DNA of 64,000 bases from Corynebacterium bovis DSM 20582 = CIP 54.80. Its GTDB lineage: Bacteria > Actinomycetota > Actinomycetes > Mycobacteriales > Mycobacteriaceae. Numbering within the stretch: position 1 is the stretch's first letter; the number at the start of each line of letters is the position of its first letter. Both the position numbers and the translations under genes were made by a program. The stretch spans positions 1,674,001 through 1,738,000 of the forward strand of contig NZ_CP047187.1 of NCBI RefSeq assembly GCF_030408615.1. The letters run 5' to 3'. This document shows, piece by piece, positions 51,757-61,676 of the stretch. The notes beneath the pieces were generated by a model, which was not told the DNA's origin, ran no database searches, and saw nothing but the letters and a program-made list of their open reading frames with translations.

Positions 51757-54573
51757 TCAGGGCCCCATACCGGCGCCCCCTCCCGGTTCCGTCGTGACGA
51801 CCAGCCCGAGCGTGTCGTCGTACCTCAGCACCCGGTCCCCGAGCCGCCGGGTGAGGTCCTCCCCCAGCACCAGGGCCTGGCATCCGCGCAGCCACCGCGA
51901 CCGCGCCCAGGAGGCCACCGCGTCCTGTTCGAGTTCCCTGATGCCGTCGCGCCCGCGGACGACCCACGCCGGGAGGCGCACGGTGCACCGGGCCAGGTCA
52001 CGGGCGGTGTCGTCCGGGACGGGGCCGTCGACGGGCACGTCGGCGGCGGTGAGACCGGCCAGCGGACGGATCCTGTCCCCGGCGCGCCGGACGAGCACGA
52101 CCTCCGGGCCGTCGTCCGCGTCACGGACCTGGGCTGCGCCCACGCTCTCGTCGGCGACGGACATCGTGGAGGACCACCGGTCGAGCGTCCCGCCGCCCGG
52201 CGGGGGGATGAGCAGCGCGTCCGCCCGGTGGCGCCGTCGCTCGTCCCGTTCGTCCTCCTCGCGCCGCGCCCGGTCCCACCGCTCCCGCCACGCCTCCGGC
52301 ACGTCGGGGGTCCCGGAGTAGGCGAGGTCGACGAGCCCGGCGACGTCGTCGGGTGAGGTCACCCCGCCACGGGACCGGGCGACCCGGCCGAGCAGCAGCG
52401 CGCCGGCGAGCAGCCGGCTGTCCCCGTACACGGCGGCGACCCCGGCGGGGAAGACGGGCGGCGGCGCGGACTCGTCGGGCACGCCGGCGCCGAAAACCAG
52501 CACCCGGGGCGTGGCCAGGTCCGGGGGCCGCGTCACCCCGAGGTCCCGGTGGCGGTGCACCCGGCCGATCCGCTGGATGATGAGGTCGACCGGGGCGATG
52601 TCGCTGACGAGGGCGTCGAGGTCGAGGTCCAGTCCCTGTTCGATGATCTGGGTGGAGATGACGATGAGCCGCCGCGGCCTCGTGCCCAGCCCCCGCCGGC
52701 CGAGGGCGGCGACGAGGTCCGCCTCGATGCGGGCCCGCCGCCCGGCCGGGAACCGGGAGTGCAGCAGCACCACCTCCCCGGCCGCGACGTCCCCGGACGC
52801 CGTGACGAGCCGGTACAGTTCCTGCGCGCGGGACACGGTGGAGCACACGACGCCCACGCATCCCCCGTCCCCGGTGAGGTCGCGGACGGTGGCGGCCATC
52901 TCGGGCAGGTCGCCGTCCCGGAAGTCGATGCGGGTGAACCGCGGTCTGCCGTCGGTCCCGGGGACGGTGACGCGCACGCCGGAGGCGCTCACGGCCGTGA
53001 GCCGCGGGTAGCCGGTGTCGTCGGGGACCGCGGGCGGAGACCCGTCCGAGCCGGTGAGCCCGCGGTGGTACGCGGCGACGAGGGCCTCGCGCTGCCCGCG
53101 GGGCAGGGTCGCGGACAGGAGGATCACCGGTGACCCGTACGCCCCGAGCCACTCCAGGGCGCGGTGGAGGTAGCGCTGCATGAAGGAGTCGGCGGCGTGG
53201 ACCTCGTCGACGACGACCACCTTCCCCGCGAACCCCGCGTGGCGCATCGCGAGGTGCCGCGACCGCAGCGCCGCGACGAGGAGCTGGTCGATCGTGCCCA
53301 CCACGACCGAGGCGAGCAGGGCCGTCCTGCGTCCCCGGAACCACGCGGTGGCCTCGACCCCGGGAGCGGCCGGGTCGCCGTCGTCGCAGATGCACGTCGG
53401 GTCCGCGGCCTGCGCCGACAGCCAGCCGGCGGCGTAGGACCCGTGGAGCTCGGCCTTCCCGTGGGCGAGGATGAGCGACACCGGCGCGGAGGGGTCACCG
53501 GTGGTGAGCCAGGTCCGCACGCGGTCGTACATCGCGTCGGAGGTCACGCGGGTCGGCTGCGCGAAGAACAGGCCGTCGAGGTCGAGGCGGCGGGCGAGGA
53601 TCTCCGCCGCGGCGAGCGCCGCCTCCGTCTTGCCCGCCCCCGTCTCGTTCTCGATGACGAGCATCCCGGGCCCGTCCAGTTCCGTCGCGGCGCGCACCGC
53701 CGCGGCCTGGACAGGGCGGACGACGGAACCGGCCGGGAGACCGAACCGCCGGGCGAAGGTCGTGGCGTCCCCGTCACCCGGCCTCCACCGGCCGCCGAGG
53801 TCGACGGCGGCGCGCCCGCGCGCGGCCCGCACGGCCGGGGGCACCTCCTGCAGGTCGTACGGGAACGCCGTCTCGCTCGACGCGACCCAGTCCGCCGCGA
53901 TGAGCGCGCCGGTCACGGTGACGACGTCACGGTCCTCCCACGGGACCGCGGCGAGCGCGGCGATCTCCCGGTCGCCGATCCCGTGGTCGTCGACGAGCTG
54001 GTCGAGCATCCGGTGGCGGGCCTGTGACCAGGCGGCGGGCTCCCGGTCGAGGAGGGTGCGGACCCGTTCGAGCGCGGCGTCCGAGGGGAAGACGCCGTGG
54101 TGTCCCCCGACGACGGCCCGCCACCCGCGGAGGGTGCGGCGGGGCACCCGGCGACCCGCCCGTGCGCGCAGCCAGTCGGCGAGCGTCAGCGCCCCGACGA
54201 GCGGGTGCGGCGCGGCGGTGAGGTCGGCCTGCGGCGGGTCACCCGTGAACCCGGCGCCACGGACGCGTGCGTACAGTTCGGGAACCTTCGGCTGGAAGTA
54301 CACGGACACCTTGCCGACGTCGTGCGCGAGGGCGGCGAGGACCATGACGTCACGCCAGGACGCCTCCCCGAGGCGGCCGGCGACCCGGTCGCGCAGCCCC
54401 GCCGGGACGAGGGTGTCCGCGACGTGGCCGATCACCGACGCGGTGTCCCGGAGGTGCGCGAGCACAGGCAGCCACGCCGCTCCCCCGGAGCTGGACTTTC
54501 CCCAGAACAGCTCCAGATCAGGTGCCGGACGGTGTCCCACACGAGCCTCCTCAGACGCGACGGAGAGACACAT
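51757..54573 (-). CDS. cas3: CRISPR-associated nuclease-helicase Cas3, type I-E
   Basis: 938 residues. Cas3 is recruited to Cascade and shreds the target DNA. HD nuclease part: LAALAHDVGKVSVYFQPKV (H84-D85), and later VVGGHHGVFPSD. Helicase part: Walker A ENETGAGKTEAALAA (about 310), the DEVH box VVVDEVHAADSFMQ (about 452), motif III LLSATLPRGQRE, and motif VI DLIIQRIGRVHRHRD. All key residues are present, so it looks active. AGGGG lies four bases before the ATG. It is the first gene of the cas operon. Confidence 0.96.
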   Translation of the reverse strand: MCLSVASEEARVGHRPAPDLELFWGKSSSGGAAWLPVLAHLRDTASVIGHVADTLVPAGLRDRVAGRLGEASWRDVMVLAALAHDVGKVSVYFQPKVPELYARVRGAGFTGDPPQADLTAAPHPLVGALTLADWLRARAGRRVPRRTLRGWRAVVGGHHGVFPSDAALERVRTLLDREPAAWSQARHRMLDQLVDDHGIGDREIAALAAVPWEDRDVVTVTGALIAADWVASSETAFPYDLQEVPPAVRAARGRAAVDLGGRWRPGDGDATTFARRFGLPAGSVVRPVQAAAVRAATELDGPGMLVIENETGAGKTEAALAAAEILARRLDLDGLFFAQPTRVTSDAMYDRVRTWLTTGDPSAPVSLILAHGKAELHGSYAAGWLSAQAADPTCICDDGDPAAPGVEATAWFRGRRTALLASVVVGTIDQLLVAALRSRHLAMRHAGFAGKVVVVDEVHAADSFMQRYLHRALEWLGAYGSPVILLSATLPRGQREALVAAYHRGLTGSDGSPPAVPDDTGYPRLTAVSASGVRVTVPGTDGRPRFTRIDFRDGDLPEMAATVRDLTGDGGCVGVVCSTVSRAQELYRLVTASGDVAAGEVVLLHSRFPAGRRARIEADLVAALGRRGLGTRPRRLIVISTQIIEQGLDLDLDALVSDIAPVDLIIQRIGRVHRHRDLGVTRPPDLATPRVLVFGAGVPDESAPPPVFPAGVAAVYGDSRLLAGALLLGRVARSRGGVTSPDDVAGLVDLAYSGTPDVPEAWRERWDRARREEDERDERRRHRADALLIPPPGGGTLDRWSSTMSVADESVGAAQVRDADDGPEVVLVRRAGDRIRPLAGLTAADVPVDGPVPDDTARDLARCTVRLPAWVVRGRDGIRELEQDAVASWARSRWLRGCQALVLGEDLTRRLGDRVLRYDDTLGLVVTTEPGGGAGMGP

Positions 54574-54603
54574 CGTGCCCCTATCTTCCTGTCAGGTTGA
54601 GCT

Positions 54604-54898
54604 CAGTGTAGCGCCGGTGCTGCCACCCGGATCCGGAGCTCGAACAGATGTTCGACGCACCCCTCCCCGGGCCTGCCGACCCCCGGCAGCGGACCCCGAA
54701 CGCACCCCACCGGTGCCGGCGTCGTCACCCACCCCGCCCGCACCTGAACCGGCCCCGCGCACCCGGCGGCGGTGCCGGCGTCGTCACCCACCCCGGCCCA
54801 CCTGAACCGGCCCCGGACCTGGCCCTCCCCACCCCGGACCGGCCGCATCCCCACGTGACCGATCACCCCCCGGTGTCCCCCACGCCCCCGCATGACTG
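54604..54898. repeat. direct repeat in the gap between cas3 and tRNA-Val
   Basis: Two near-identical copies start GGTGCCGGCGTCGTCACCCA at about 54712 and 54772 and run to ACCTGAACCGGCCCC, each about 43-45 bases. The 295-base gap has no ORF I can support. A promoter for cas3 would be expected near 54600-54620 but none is clear. Confidence 0.7.
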
Positions 54899-54971
54899 TG
54901 CGCGCTGACGGGTTCGAACCGCCGACCTGCTGGGTGTAAACCAGCTGCTCTTCCAGCTGAGCTAAGCGCGC
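54899..54971 (-). tRNA. tRNA-Val (anticodon TAC)
   Basis: 73 bases on the minus strand. Acceptor arms GCGCGCT and AGCGCGC pair fully, with A as the discriminator. The D-arm is GCTCAGCTGGAAGAGC, the anticodon arm is GCTGG-TTTACAC-CCAGC giving TAC, and the T-arm has GGTTCGAACC. CCA is not encoded. It marks the right border of the CRISPR-Cas locus. Confidence 0.97.
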
Positions 54972-55192
54972 CGCCCCGGCCCGGGTGCAGTCCCGGCCGG
55001 ATGTCCGTCGACCCCCGGGGCGTGTCCGGCCCGGCGACGCAGCAGGTCACCGGGGCAGGTCCCGCCCGGGAGGCGTCGACGAAGGAAGAGGGTAGCACGG
55101 GACAGGGACCGTGCCCGCACCCCGCCGACACCCGACGGCACCCGCCGCCGGCACCCACCGGCGACCCCGCGCCGGCGACCCCGGCGCCCGCG

Positions 55193-55621
55193 TCACCGCT
55201 TCGTGCCGGACCCCACGAGGCAGGCGCCCTGCCAGTCACCGATACGGTTCGCGCTGGTCTGGACCAGGCCCGCGAGCTGGGCGGATTCCGCGATCTCACC
55301 GGTCTCGACCGTCCCGGCCGTCCCGGCGGCGGGGGTGAGCAGCCAGATGCGCCCGTCCTCGCCCAGGTTGCGGGTCGCGTCGACGAGGCCGTCGACGAGG
55401 TCGCCGTCGCCTTTCCTCCACCAGAGCAGGACGACGTCGACGATGTCGTTGTCCTCCTCGGTGGAGAGCGGCTCACCGATCGCGTCCTCGAGGGCTTCGC
55501 TGATGCGGCTGTCGCAGTCCTCGTCCCAGCCGATCTCCTGCACGGCCTGACCGCGCACGACGTTCATCACGTCCGCCCAGTCACGGTCCTCGTGCATCTT
55601 CGCGCCGGAGGCGTCTCCCAC
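55193..55621 (-). CDS. DUF3052 family protein
   Basis: 142 residues. The conserved core AVQEIGWDEDCDSRISEALE, VLLWWRKGDGDLVDGLVDA, DGRIWLLTPAAG and SAQLAGLVQTSANRIGDWQG marks actinobacterial DUF3052, acidic and soluble, of unknown function. It is regularly found next to aceE. The GTG start has GGAAAGG about ten bases upstream. It is divergent from aceE over a 391-base gap. Confidence 0.88.
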   Translation of the reverse strand: MGDASGAKMHEDRDWADVMNVVRGQAVQEIGWDEDCDSRISEALEDAIGEPLSTEEDNDIVDVVLLWWRKGDGDLVDGLVDATRNLGEDGRIWLLTPAAGTAGTVETGEIAESAQLAGLVQTSANRIGDWQGACLVGSGTKR

Positions 55622-56012
55622 AGTTATCGTGCCTTTCCTTCGTCCTGTCGGCCGGGTCGGCGGCACCGGCCTCCCGCCGCCGTGGCGGACCGTCCGGCCC
55701 GTCCACGACGCACGCGACGCATCCGTGCAGCACCCGTGACGCGGCACACCCCGACGGAGCTGCTGCCGGCCCCGGTGTGACCGATTCCACGCGACCCTGG
55801 TTATCCGTCACAGGATATGCCAATGACGTGGGGAATTTCCAGGTATCGCGAAGCTCGGCCCGCCGGGTCGCCGCGCGTCGGCGGAATCCGGTCCGGCGGT
55901 CCGGGCCTCGGGACGACCCGTGCTGACGTAGAGTGGCGGGAGACAACCGCGACCGTCGGATGACCACATTCCGGCAGGTCGCACGACCATTCTGGAACCC
56001 AGGAGGCACACC
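55622..56012 (+). promoter_or_regulatory. 391-base gap upstream of aceE
   Basis: Contains a probable aceE promoter with TAGAGT at 55929 and an A+T-richer stretch at 55795-55855 (GGATATGCCAATGACG) that may bind regulators. The mRNA leader is about 75 bases and ends in CAGGAGG, seven bases before the aceE ATG. No ORF is supported. Confidence 0.4.
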
Positions 56013-58901
56013 ATGGCCATGGACGACGATCAGAACGGCGCCCCCCACGCGCAGGGCACGGGCACCACGGGCCAGGACCCGCGACGGGACAGCAACGTCG
56101 CCCTTCTCCGTGACGGCGTGGCCTCCTACCTGCGGGACTCGGACCCGGAGGAGACCCAGGAGTGGATGGACTCGCTCGACGGTCTGCTCGACGAGGCCGG
56201 CCCGGAGCGCGCCCGCTACCTCGTCCTCCGCCTCCTCGAGCGCGCGACGGCCAAGCGCGTGGCCCTCCCCCCGCTGACGTCGACCGACTACGTCAACACC
56301 ATCCCGACGTGGATGGAGCCGGACTTCCCGGGCGACGAGGAGATCGAGAAGCGCTACCGCCGCTGGATGCGCTGGAACGCCGCGATCATGGTGCACCGCG
56401 CGCAGCGCCCCGGCATCGGTGTCGGCGGCCACATCTCCACGTACGCCTCCGCGGCCGCCCTGTACGAGGTCGGCTTCAACCACTTCTTCCGCGGCAAGGA
56501 CCACCCGGGTGGCGGCGACCACGTCTTCTTCCAGGGGCACGCCTCGCCGGGCATGTACGCCCGCGCGTTCCTCGAGGGCCGCCTGTCGGAGGAGGACATG
56601 GACGGCTTCCGCCAGGAGGTCACCCATCCGGGTGGGGGTCTGCCCAGCTACCCCCACCCCTACGGCATGCCGCACTTCTGGGAGTTCCCGACGGTCTCGA
56701 TGGGCCTCGGCCCGATGAACGCGATCTACCAGGCGCGGTTCAACCGGTACCTCCACGACCGCGGGCTGAAGGACACGTCGCAGCAGCACGTGTGGGCCTT
56801 CCTCGGCGACGGGGAGATGGATGAGCCGGAGTCCCGGGGCCTCATCCAGACCGCCGCGGTGAACAACCTGGACAACCTCACGTTCGTCATCAACTGCAAC
56901 CTCCAGAGGCTCGACGGACCGGTCCGCGGCAACACGAAGATCATCCAGGAACTGGAGTCCTTCTTCCGTGGCGCCGGCTGGAACGTCATCAAGGTCGTCT
57001 GGGGCCGCGAGTGGGACCGCCTCATCGAGGCGGACACGGACGGTGCGCTGGTCAACGCGATGAACACGGTCCCGGACGGGGACTTCCAGACGTTCAAGGC
57101 CAACGACGGCGCGTACGTCCGCGAGTACTTCTTCAACAAGGACCCGCGCACCGCCGAGCTCGTCAAGGACCTCACGGACGACGAGATCTGGCAGCTCCAC
57201 CGCGGCGGCCACGACTACCGCAAGGTCTACGCGGCGTACCGGCGCGGGATGGAGACGAAGGACCAGCCGACGGTCATCCTCGCCCACACGATCAAGGGCT
57301 ACGGGCTCGGCCACAACTTCGAGGGCCGCAACGCGACCCACCAGATGAAGAAGCTGTCCCTCGACGACCTCAAGCTGTTCCGCGACAAGCAGGGCATCCC
57401 GATCTCCGACGAGGAGCTGGAGAAGGACCCGTACCTGCCGCCGTACTACAACCCGGGCCCGGACTCGGAGGAGATCCGGTACATGCTGGAGCGCCGCCGG
57501 GAGCTCGGCGGGTTCCTGCCGGAGCGACGTGACACGTACGAGCCGCTGGAGGTCCCGGAGGTCGACGCGATCCGGTCGGTGCTCAAGGGGTCCGGCAAGC
57601 AGGAGGTCGCGACGACGATGGCGCTCGTGCGCATCTTCAAGGACCTCATGCGGGACCCGACGATCCGCGAGCGCCTCGTGCCGATCATCCCGGACGAGGC
57701 CCGCACCTTCGGCATGGACTCGTGGTTCCCGACGCTGAAGATCTACAACCCCCACGGCCAGCAGTACACCCCGGTCGACCAGGACCTCATGCTGAGCTAC
57801 CGGGAGGCGACGGACGGCCACATCCTCCACGAGGGCATCAACGAGGCCGGGTCGGTGGGCTCCTTCATCGCGGCCGGCACGTCGTACGCGACGCACGGCA
57901 CGGCGATGATCCCGCTGTACATCTTCTACTCGATGTTCGGCTTCCAGCGCACCGGTGACTCGATCTGGGCGGCGGGCGACCAGATGGCCCGCGGGTTCCT
58001 CATCGGCGCGACGGCCGGCCGGACGACGCTGACCGGCGAGGGCCTCCAGCACATGGACGGCCACTCCCCCGTCCTGTCGTCGACGAACCCGGCCGTGGTG
58101 AGCTGGGACCCGGCGTTCGCCTACGAGCTGGCGTACATCATCCGGGACGGCATCGACCGGATGTACGGCCCGGGCCGCGGGGAGAACGTCATCTACTACC
58201 TCACCGTGTACAACCAGCCGATGAACCAGCCGGCCCGCCCGGAGGACCTCGACGTCGAGGGCCTGCTCAAGGGCATCTACCTGTACTCCCCGGCCGACCG
58301 GTCGGTCGGCACGGGCGCGGAGACGGCGGGGTCCGTGGGGGCGGCGCCGCAGCGTCGTCACCGGGCGACGATCCTCGCCTCCGGCGTGGGCATGGGCGAG
58401 GCCGTGCGCGCGAAGCAGATCCTCGAGGACGACTACGACGTCAACTCGGCGATCTACTCGGTGACCTCGTGGAACGAGCTCGCCCGGGACGGCCAGCACC
58501 GGGACCGGGAGGCGCTGCGCCACCCGGACGAGGACGCCGGGCAGCCCTTCGTCCGCACCGCCCTGGCCGACGCCGAGGGCCCGGTCGTCGCCGTGACGGA
58601 CTTCTCCGTCGCGGTGCCGGAGCAGATCCGCAAGTGGGTGCCGGGTGACTACTCGGTGCTCGGCTGCGACGGCTTCGGGTTCTCCGACACCCGCGAGGGC
58701 GCGCGCCGGTATTTCAACTCCGACGCCGAGTCGGTCGTCGTCGCGGTCCTCGCCGGGCTCGCCCGGGCCGGGGAGGTCGACGGCGAGGTCGTGACGAAGG
58801 CCGCCGAGCGCTTCCGGCTCACCGACCCGACGGCGGTCCGCCACGTCGACGCCCCCGCCGACGGCCCGGCCGTCGCCACGACCCCGACCACGGAGGACTG
58901 A
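56013..58901 (+). CDS. aceE: pyruvate dehydrogenase E1 component
   Basis: 962 residues, homodimeric-type E1 that decarboxylates pyruvate with thiamine diphosphate and passes the acetyl group to the E2 encoded at 7-8.8 kb. Visible motifs: [40 protein letters not shown], the ThDP signature [13 protein letters not shown]...[20 protein letters not shown], and the C-terminal [13 protein letters not shown]. The ATG has CAGGAGG seven bases upstream. Length is usual for corynebacterial AceE (about 920) with a slightly longer N-terminus. Confidence 0.97.
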   Translation: MAMDDDQNGAPHAQGTGTTGQDPRRDSNVALLRDGVASYLRDSDPEETQEWMDSLDGLLDEAGPERARYLVLRLLERATAKRVALPPLTSTDYVNTIPTWMEPDFPGDEEIEKRYRRWMRWNAAIMVHRAQRPGIGVGGHISTYASAAALYEVGFNHFFRGKDHPGGGDHVFFQGHASPGMYARAFLEGRLSEEDMDGFRQEVTHPGGGLPSYPHPYGMPHFWEFPTVSMGLGPMNAIYQARFNRYLHDRGLKDTSQQHVWAFLGDGEMDEPESRGLIQTAAVNNLDNLTFVINCNLQRLDGPVRGNTKIIQELESFFRGAGWNVIKVVWGREWDRLIEADTDGALVNAMNTVPDGDFQTFKANDGAYVREYFFNKDPRTAELVKDLTDDEIWQLHRGGHDYRKVYAAYRRGMETKDQPTVILAHTIKGYGLGHNFEGRNATHQMKKLSLDDLKLFRDKQGIPISDEELEKDPYLPPYYNPGPDSEEIRYMLERRRELGGFLPERRDTYEPLEVPEVDAIRSVLKGSGKQEVATTMALVRIFKDLMRDPTIRERLVPIIPDEARTFGMDSWFPTLKIYNPHGQQYTPVDQDLMLSYREATDGHILHEGINEAGSVGSFIAAGTSYATHGTAMIPLYIFYSMFGFQRTGDSIWAAGDQMARGFLIGATAGRTTLTGEGLQHMDGHSPVLSSTNPAVVSWDPAFAYELAYIIRDGIDRMYGPGRGENVIYYLTVYNQPMNQPARPEDLDVEGLLKGIYLYSPADRSVGTGAETAGSVGAAPQRRHRATILASGVGMGEAVRAKQILEDDYDVNSAIYSVTSWNELARDGQHRDREALRHPDEDAGQPFVRTALADAEGPVVAVTDFSVAVPEQIRKWVPGDYSVLGCDGFGFSDTREGARRYFNSDAESVVVAVLAGLARAGEVDGEVVTKAAERFRLTDPTAVRHVDAPADGPAVATTPTTED

Positions 58902-58905
58902 CGCG

Positions 58906-59778
58906 ATGACGATCTCCTACCTCACCGACATGGACGGTGTCCTCATCCGCGAGGGCGAGATGATCCCGGGGGCCGACCGCTTCCTCCGGGGCCTGCGGGA
59001 CAACGACATCGAGTTCATGGTGCTGACGAACAACTCGATCCACACGCCCCGCGACCTGTCCGCCCGGCTGCGGACGACGGGCCTGGACATCGAGCCGGAA
59101 CGCATCTGGACGTCAGCGACGGCCACCGCGTACTTCCTCTCCTCCCAGGTCAAGGAGGGCACGGCGTACGTCGTCGGTGAGTCGGGGCTGACCACGGGCC
59201 TGCACGAGGCCGGGTGGGTGCTCACGGACGTCGACCCGGAGTACGTCGTCCTCGGCGAGACGCGCACCTACTCCTTCGAGGCGATCACGACGGCCATCCG
59301 GCTCATCAGCCGGGGCGCGAAGTTCATCTGCACGAACCCGGACGTCACCGGGCCGGCCCCGGAGGGCATCCTCCCGGCGACGGGGTCCGTCGCCGCGCTC
59401 ATCACGGCCGCGACGGACCAGCACCCGTACTTCATCGGCAAGCCGAACCCGATCATGATGCGCAGCGCGCTGAACACGATCGGCGCGCACTCGGAGAACA
59501 CGGTCATGATCGGCGACCGGATGGACACCGACGTCAAGGCGGGGCTGGAGGCGGGTCTGAAGACCGTCCTCGTCCGCACGGGCATCAGCAACGACGCCGT
59601 GATCAGCAAGTACCCGTACCGGCCGACGCGCATCGTGGAGTCCATCGCCGACGTCGCGGACTCCGTGCTCGACCCGTTCGGGGAGCACGAGGGCGTGACC
59701 GGGGCGACGGCGCCCGGCGGTGCGGACGCCCCGGAGGCCTCGGGGCACGGGGCCGACCCCGGCGTCCCGGAGGACTGA
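58906..59778 (+). CDS. HAD-IIA (NagD-like) phosphatase
   Basis: 290 residues. HAD motif I YLTDMDGVLIREGEMIPGA, motif II VLTNNSIHTPRDL, and the C-terminal KPNPIMMRSALNTIGAH ... VMIGDRMDTDVKAGLEAGLK. The class IIA cap fits sugar-phosphate or nucleotide phosphatases of the NagD type. It starts four bases after the aceE stop, so it is co-transcribed. The last residues GVPED repeat almost exactly just beyond the stop (ccggagaactgagcccgaccc), a small duplication. Confidence 0.9.
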   Translation: MTISYLTDMDGVLIREGEMIPGADRFLRGLRDNDIEFMVLTNNSIHTPRDLSARLRTTGLDIEPERIWTSATATAYFLSSQVKEGTAYVVGESGLTTGLHEAGWVLTDVDPEYVVLGETRTYSFEAITTAIRLISRGAKFICTNPDVTGPAPEGILPATGSVAALITAATDQHPYFIGKPNPIMMRSALNTIGAHSENTVMIGDRMDTDVKAGLEAGLKTVLVRTGISNDAVISKYPYRPTRIVESIADVADSVLDPFGEHEGVTGATAPGGADAPEASGHGADPGVPED

Positions 59779-59833
59779 GCCCGGCCCGTCCCGCCGGTGG
59801 GGCTGCGGCGTGCCGGAGAACTGAGCCCGACCC

Positions 59834-60946
59834 TCAGCCATCCCCCGCGCCGGCGTCTCCGAGGGCGTCGTCGACGAGCCCCCGGATCGCCCGGGTGACG
59901 TCCTCGGGGCGTTCGAGAATGACCATGTGGCCGGTGTCGTCGAGCTCCATCACCGTGACCCCGGGCTCCCCCGGGTGCCCCGGCACGTCGGGCCACACCC
60001 GGGCGATCTCCTCGGTGAGCGCGACGGGGGCGAACGCGTCCTTCCGGCCCGCGATCGCGATCCCGGGGATGCCGGCGAGCAGCGGCCCGACCGCCGCCTC
60101 GGAGTGCGTGGCCAGTTCGTCGAGGAACCCCAGGATCGTCGTCACGCTCGTCTCGTTGATCATCGACGCGTGGAAGGCCACGATGTCGTGCCGGGAGGAC
60201 TCCCCCTCGTCGAGCGCCTCGTGGAAGACGACCGTCGCCAGCGTCGGCTCGACGAGCGTCGCGACGCTGCGCTTGAGCACCGCCGCGAGGGGGAGGATGC
60301 GGTCGCCCGCGCGCCACACCGCCCGCACCGCGCGGGAGCCGAGCAGCCGGGTCACGCCGTGCCGCGAGAACGCCCCGACCGCGCCGTTCACCACGACGAT
60401 CCCGGCGATGCGGCGGCGGACGGCGTCGTCCATGAGCCTGACCCCGGCGAACACGGTCTGCGCCCCGAGGGAGTGACCGACGAGCACGATCCGCCCCGTG
60501 GGGACGAGCTCGTCGATGACGCGCACGAGGTCCCTCCCCGTGGCCTCGACGGTGAGGAGCCGGTCCTGGTCGTCGACGGAGAACCCGTCGACGCTCTCCG
60601 GGAGGCGGGTCTGCCCGTGGCCGCGGGTGTCGCTGAGCACGCACCGCACGCCGGGAATCCGGCGCAGGTGCCTGACCTGCAGGAAGAACGACTGCGAGGT
60701 GAGGGTGAACCCGTGGGAGAACACGACGGTCACCGGCGCGTCCTCCGGGCCGATGTCGTAGTAGCGCAGGTGGACGCCGTCGTCGGTGGTGATCTCGCCG
60801 GTGCGGTCGACGTCGGTGAGCCCCGGCTCCTCCGTGGGGTCCTCCGCGCGCCGCCGTTCGGCGAGGCTCCGCGCCCGGGTCACGGGCGAGACCCGGTGCC
60901 ACCATTCCCGGAGGACGGCCTGGGGACGGAAGACGGTCGGTGACAT
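59834..60946 (-). CDS. alpha/beta hydrolase
   Basis: 370 residues. The oxyanion region is VVFSHGFTLTSQSFF, the nucleophile elbow VLVGHSLGAQTVFAG (Ser), the acid in IAGRKDAFAPV, and the catalytic histidine in ELDDTGHMVILERPEDV. No signal peptide is clear, though a Pro-rich frame lies upstream. Substrate unknown. The ATG (MSPTVFRP) has CCGGAG six bases upstream. It is convergent with the NagD-like gene. Confidence 0.88.
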   Translation of the reverse strand: MSPTVFRPQAVLREWWHRVSPVTRARSLAERRRAEDPTEEPGLTDVDRTGEITTDDGVHLRYYDIGPEDAPVTVVFSHGFTLTSQSFFLQVRHLRRIPGVRCVLSDTRGHGQTRLPESVDGFSVDDQDRLLTVEATGRDLVRVIDELVPTGRIVLVGHSLGAQTVFAGVRLMDDAVRRRIAGIVVVNGAVGAFSRHGVTRLLGSRAVRAVWRAGDRILPLAAVLKRSVATLVEPTLATVVFHEALDEGESSRHDIVAFHASMINETSVTTILGFLDELATHSEAAVGPLLAGIPGIAIAGRKDAFAPVALTEEIARVWPDVPGHPGEPGVTVMELDDTGHMVILERPEDVTRAIRGLVDDALGDAGAGDG

Positions 60947-61179
60947 GTGCGGCTCCGGGGTCGGTGGGATGGGGTGCGGGAGGGGGGGACGACGACGCCC
61001 CCGGCCGGGGTGCGACGACGGTCCCGGAGGGGTGCGCACGGTGGGCCCGGGGACCCGTCCTGTTGATAGCATGGTGGACTGACTGACCGGAGTCCCCGGT
61101 GACACGCCGTCACCCGGTACCCGGCCCTGACCAACTGCACACCGGTGTCGACGTCCCGGTGGGGAAAGGTGCGTGAGCG

Positions 61180-61656
61180 GTGGCACAGATCTCCCGTGAG
61201 GCCCAGGAGAAACTCGCCCGGCTGGCCGGGCTCCCGACCCCGGACGGGGAGTCCGAGGGCCTGGCGCAGCCCGCCGACCCCGACGCCCCGGACGCCCCGG
61301 ACGCCCCGGGTGCGGACCGGCCGACCGGTGGCGCGTCCCGCGCGGCGCTCCGCGAGACCGGCCGGGCCACGGCGGACGCGGAGATCTTCGCCGATCTCGC
61401 GCGCATCATCCAGGACGCGACCGGCATCGACATGGAGGAGATCGAGCCCGGGCAGGACCTCGAGGACGACCTCCACATCGACTCGCTGTCGCGCATCGAC
61501 ATCGCCGTGCGGCTGGAGGACCGGTACCACGTGCTCGTCGACGAGCAGGCCATCTTCTCCGCCCGGACGGTGGCGGACGCCGTCGAGTTCATCCGCAACG
61601 AGGTCGGCGCCCAGGACGGGCACGACGGGGGGTCGTCCGGGGACGCCACGGCCTGA
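61180..61656 (+). CDS. acpM: acyl carrier protein, AcpM-like, with N-terminal extension
   Basis: 158 residues. The C-terminal domain (about 66-145) is a normal acyl carrier protein with the phosphopantetheine serine Ser102 in HIDSLSRIDI. Corynebacterial AcpM is usually about 100 residues; here an extra ~60-residue N-terminus precedes it and holds a DAPDAPDAP repeat. The GTG start has GGGGAAAGG ten bases upstream; no later in-frame start would give a clean ACP. AcpM works with fatty-acid synthase in mycolic-acid bacteria. TAGCAT at 61064 may be its -10 box. Confidence 0.85.
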   Translation: MAQISREAQEKLARLAGLPTPDGESEGLAQPADPDAPDAPDAPGADRPTGGASRAALRETGRATADAEIFADLARIIQDATGIDMEEIEPGQDLEDDLHIDSLSRIDIAVRLEDRYHVLVDEQAIFSARTVADAVEFIRNEVGAQDGHDGGSSGDATA

Positions 61657-61676
61657 CGCCGCGATATCCTGGCGGG

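Noticed and set aside
45245..54573. A non-CRISPR or novel defence system
   Set aside because: Every gene between the array and the tRNA has a standard type I-E identity; no extra defence gene, toxin or transposase was found.
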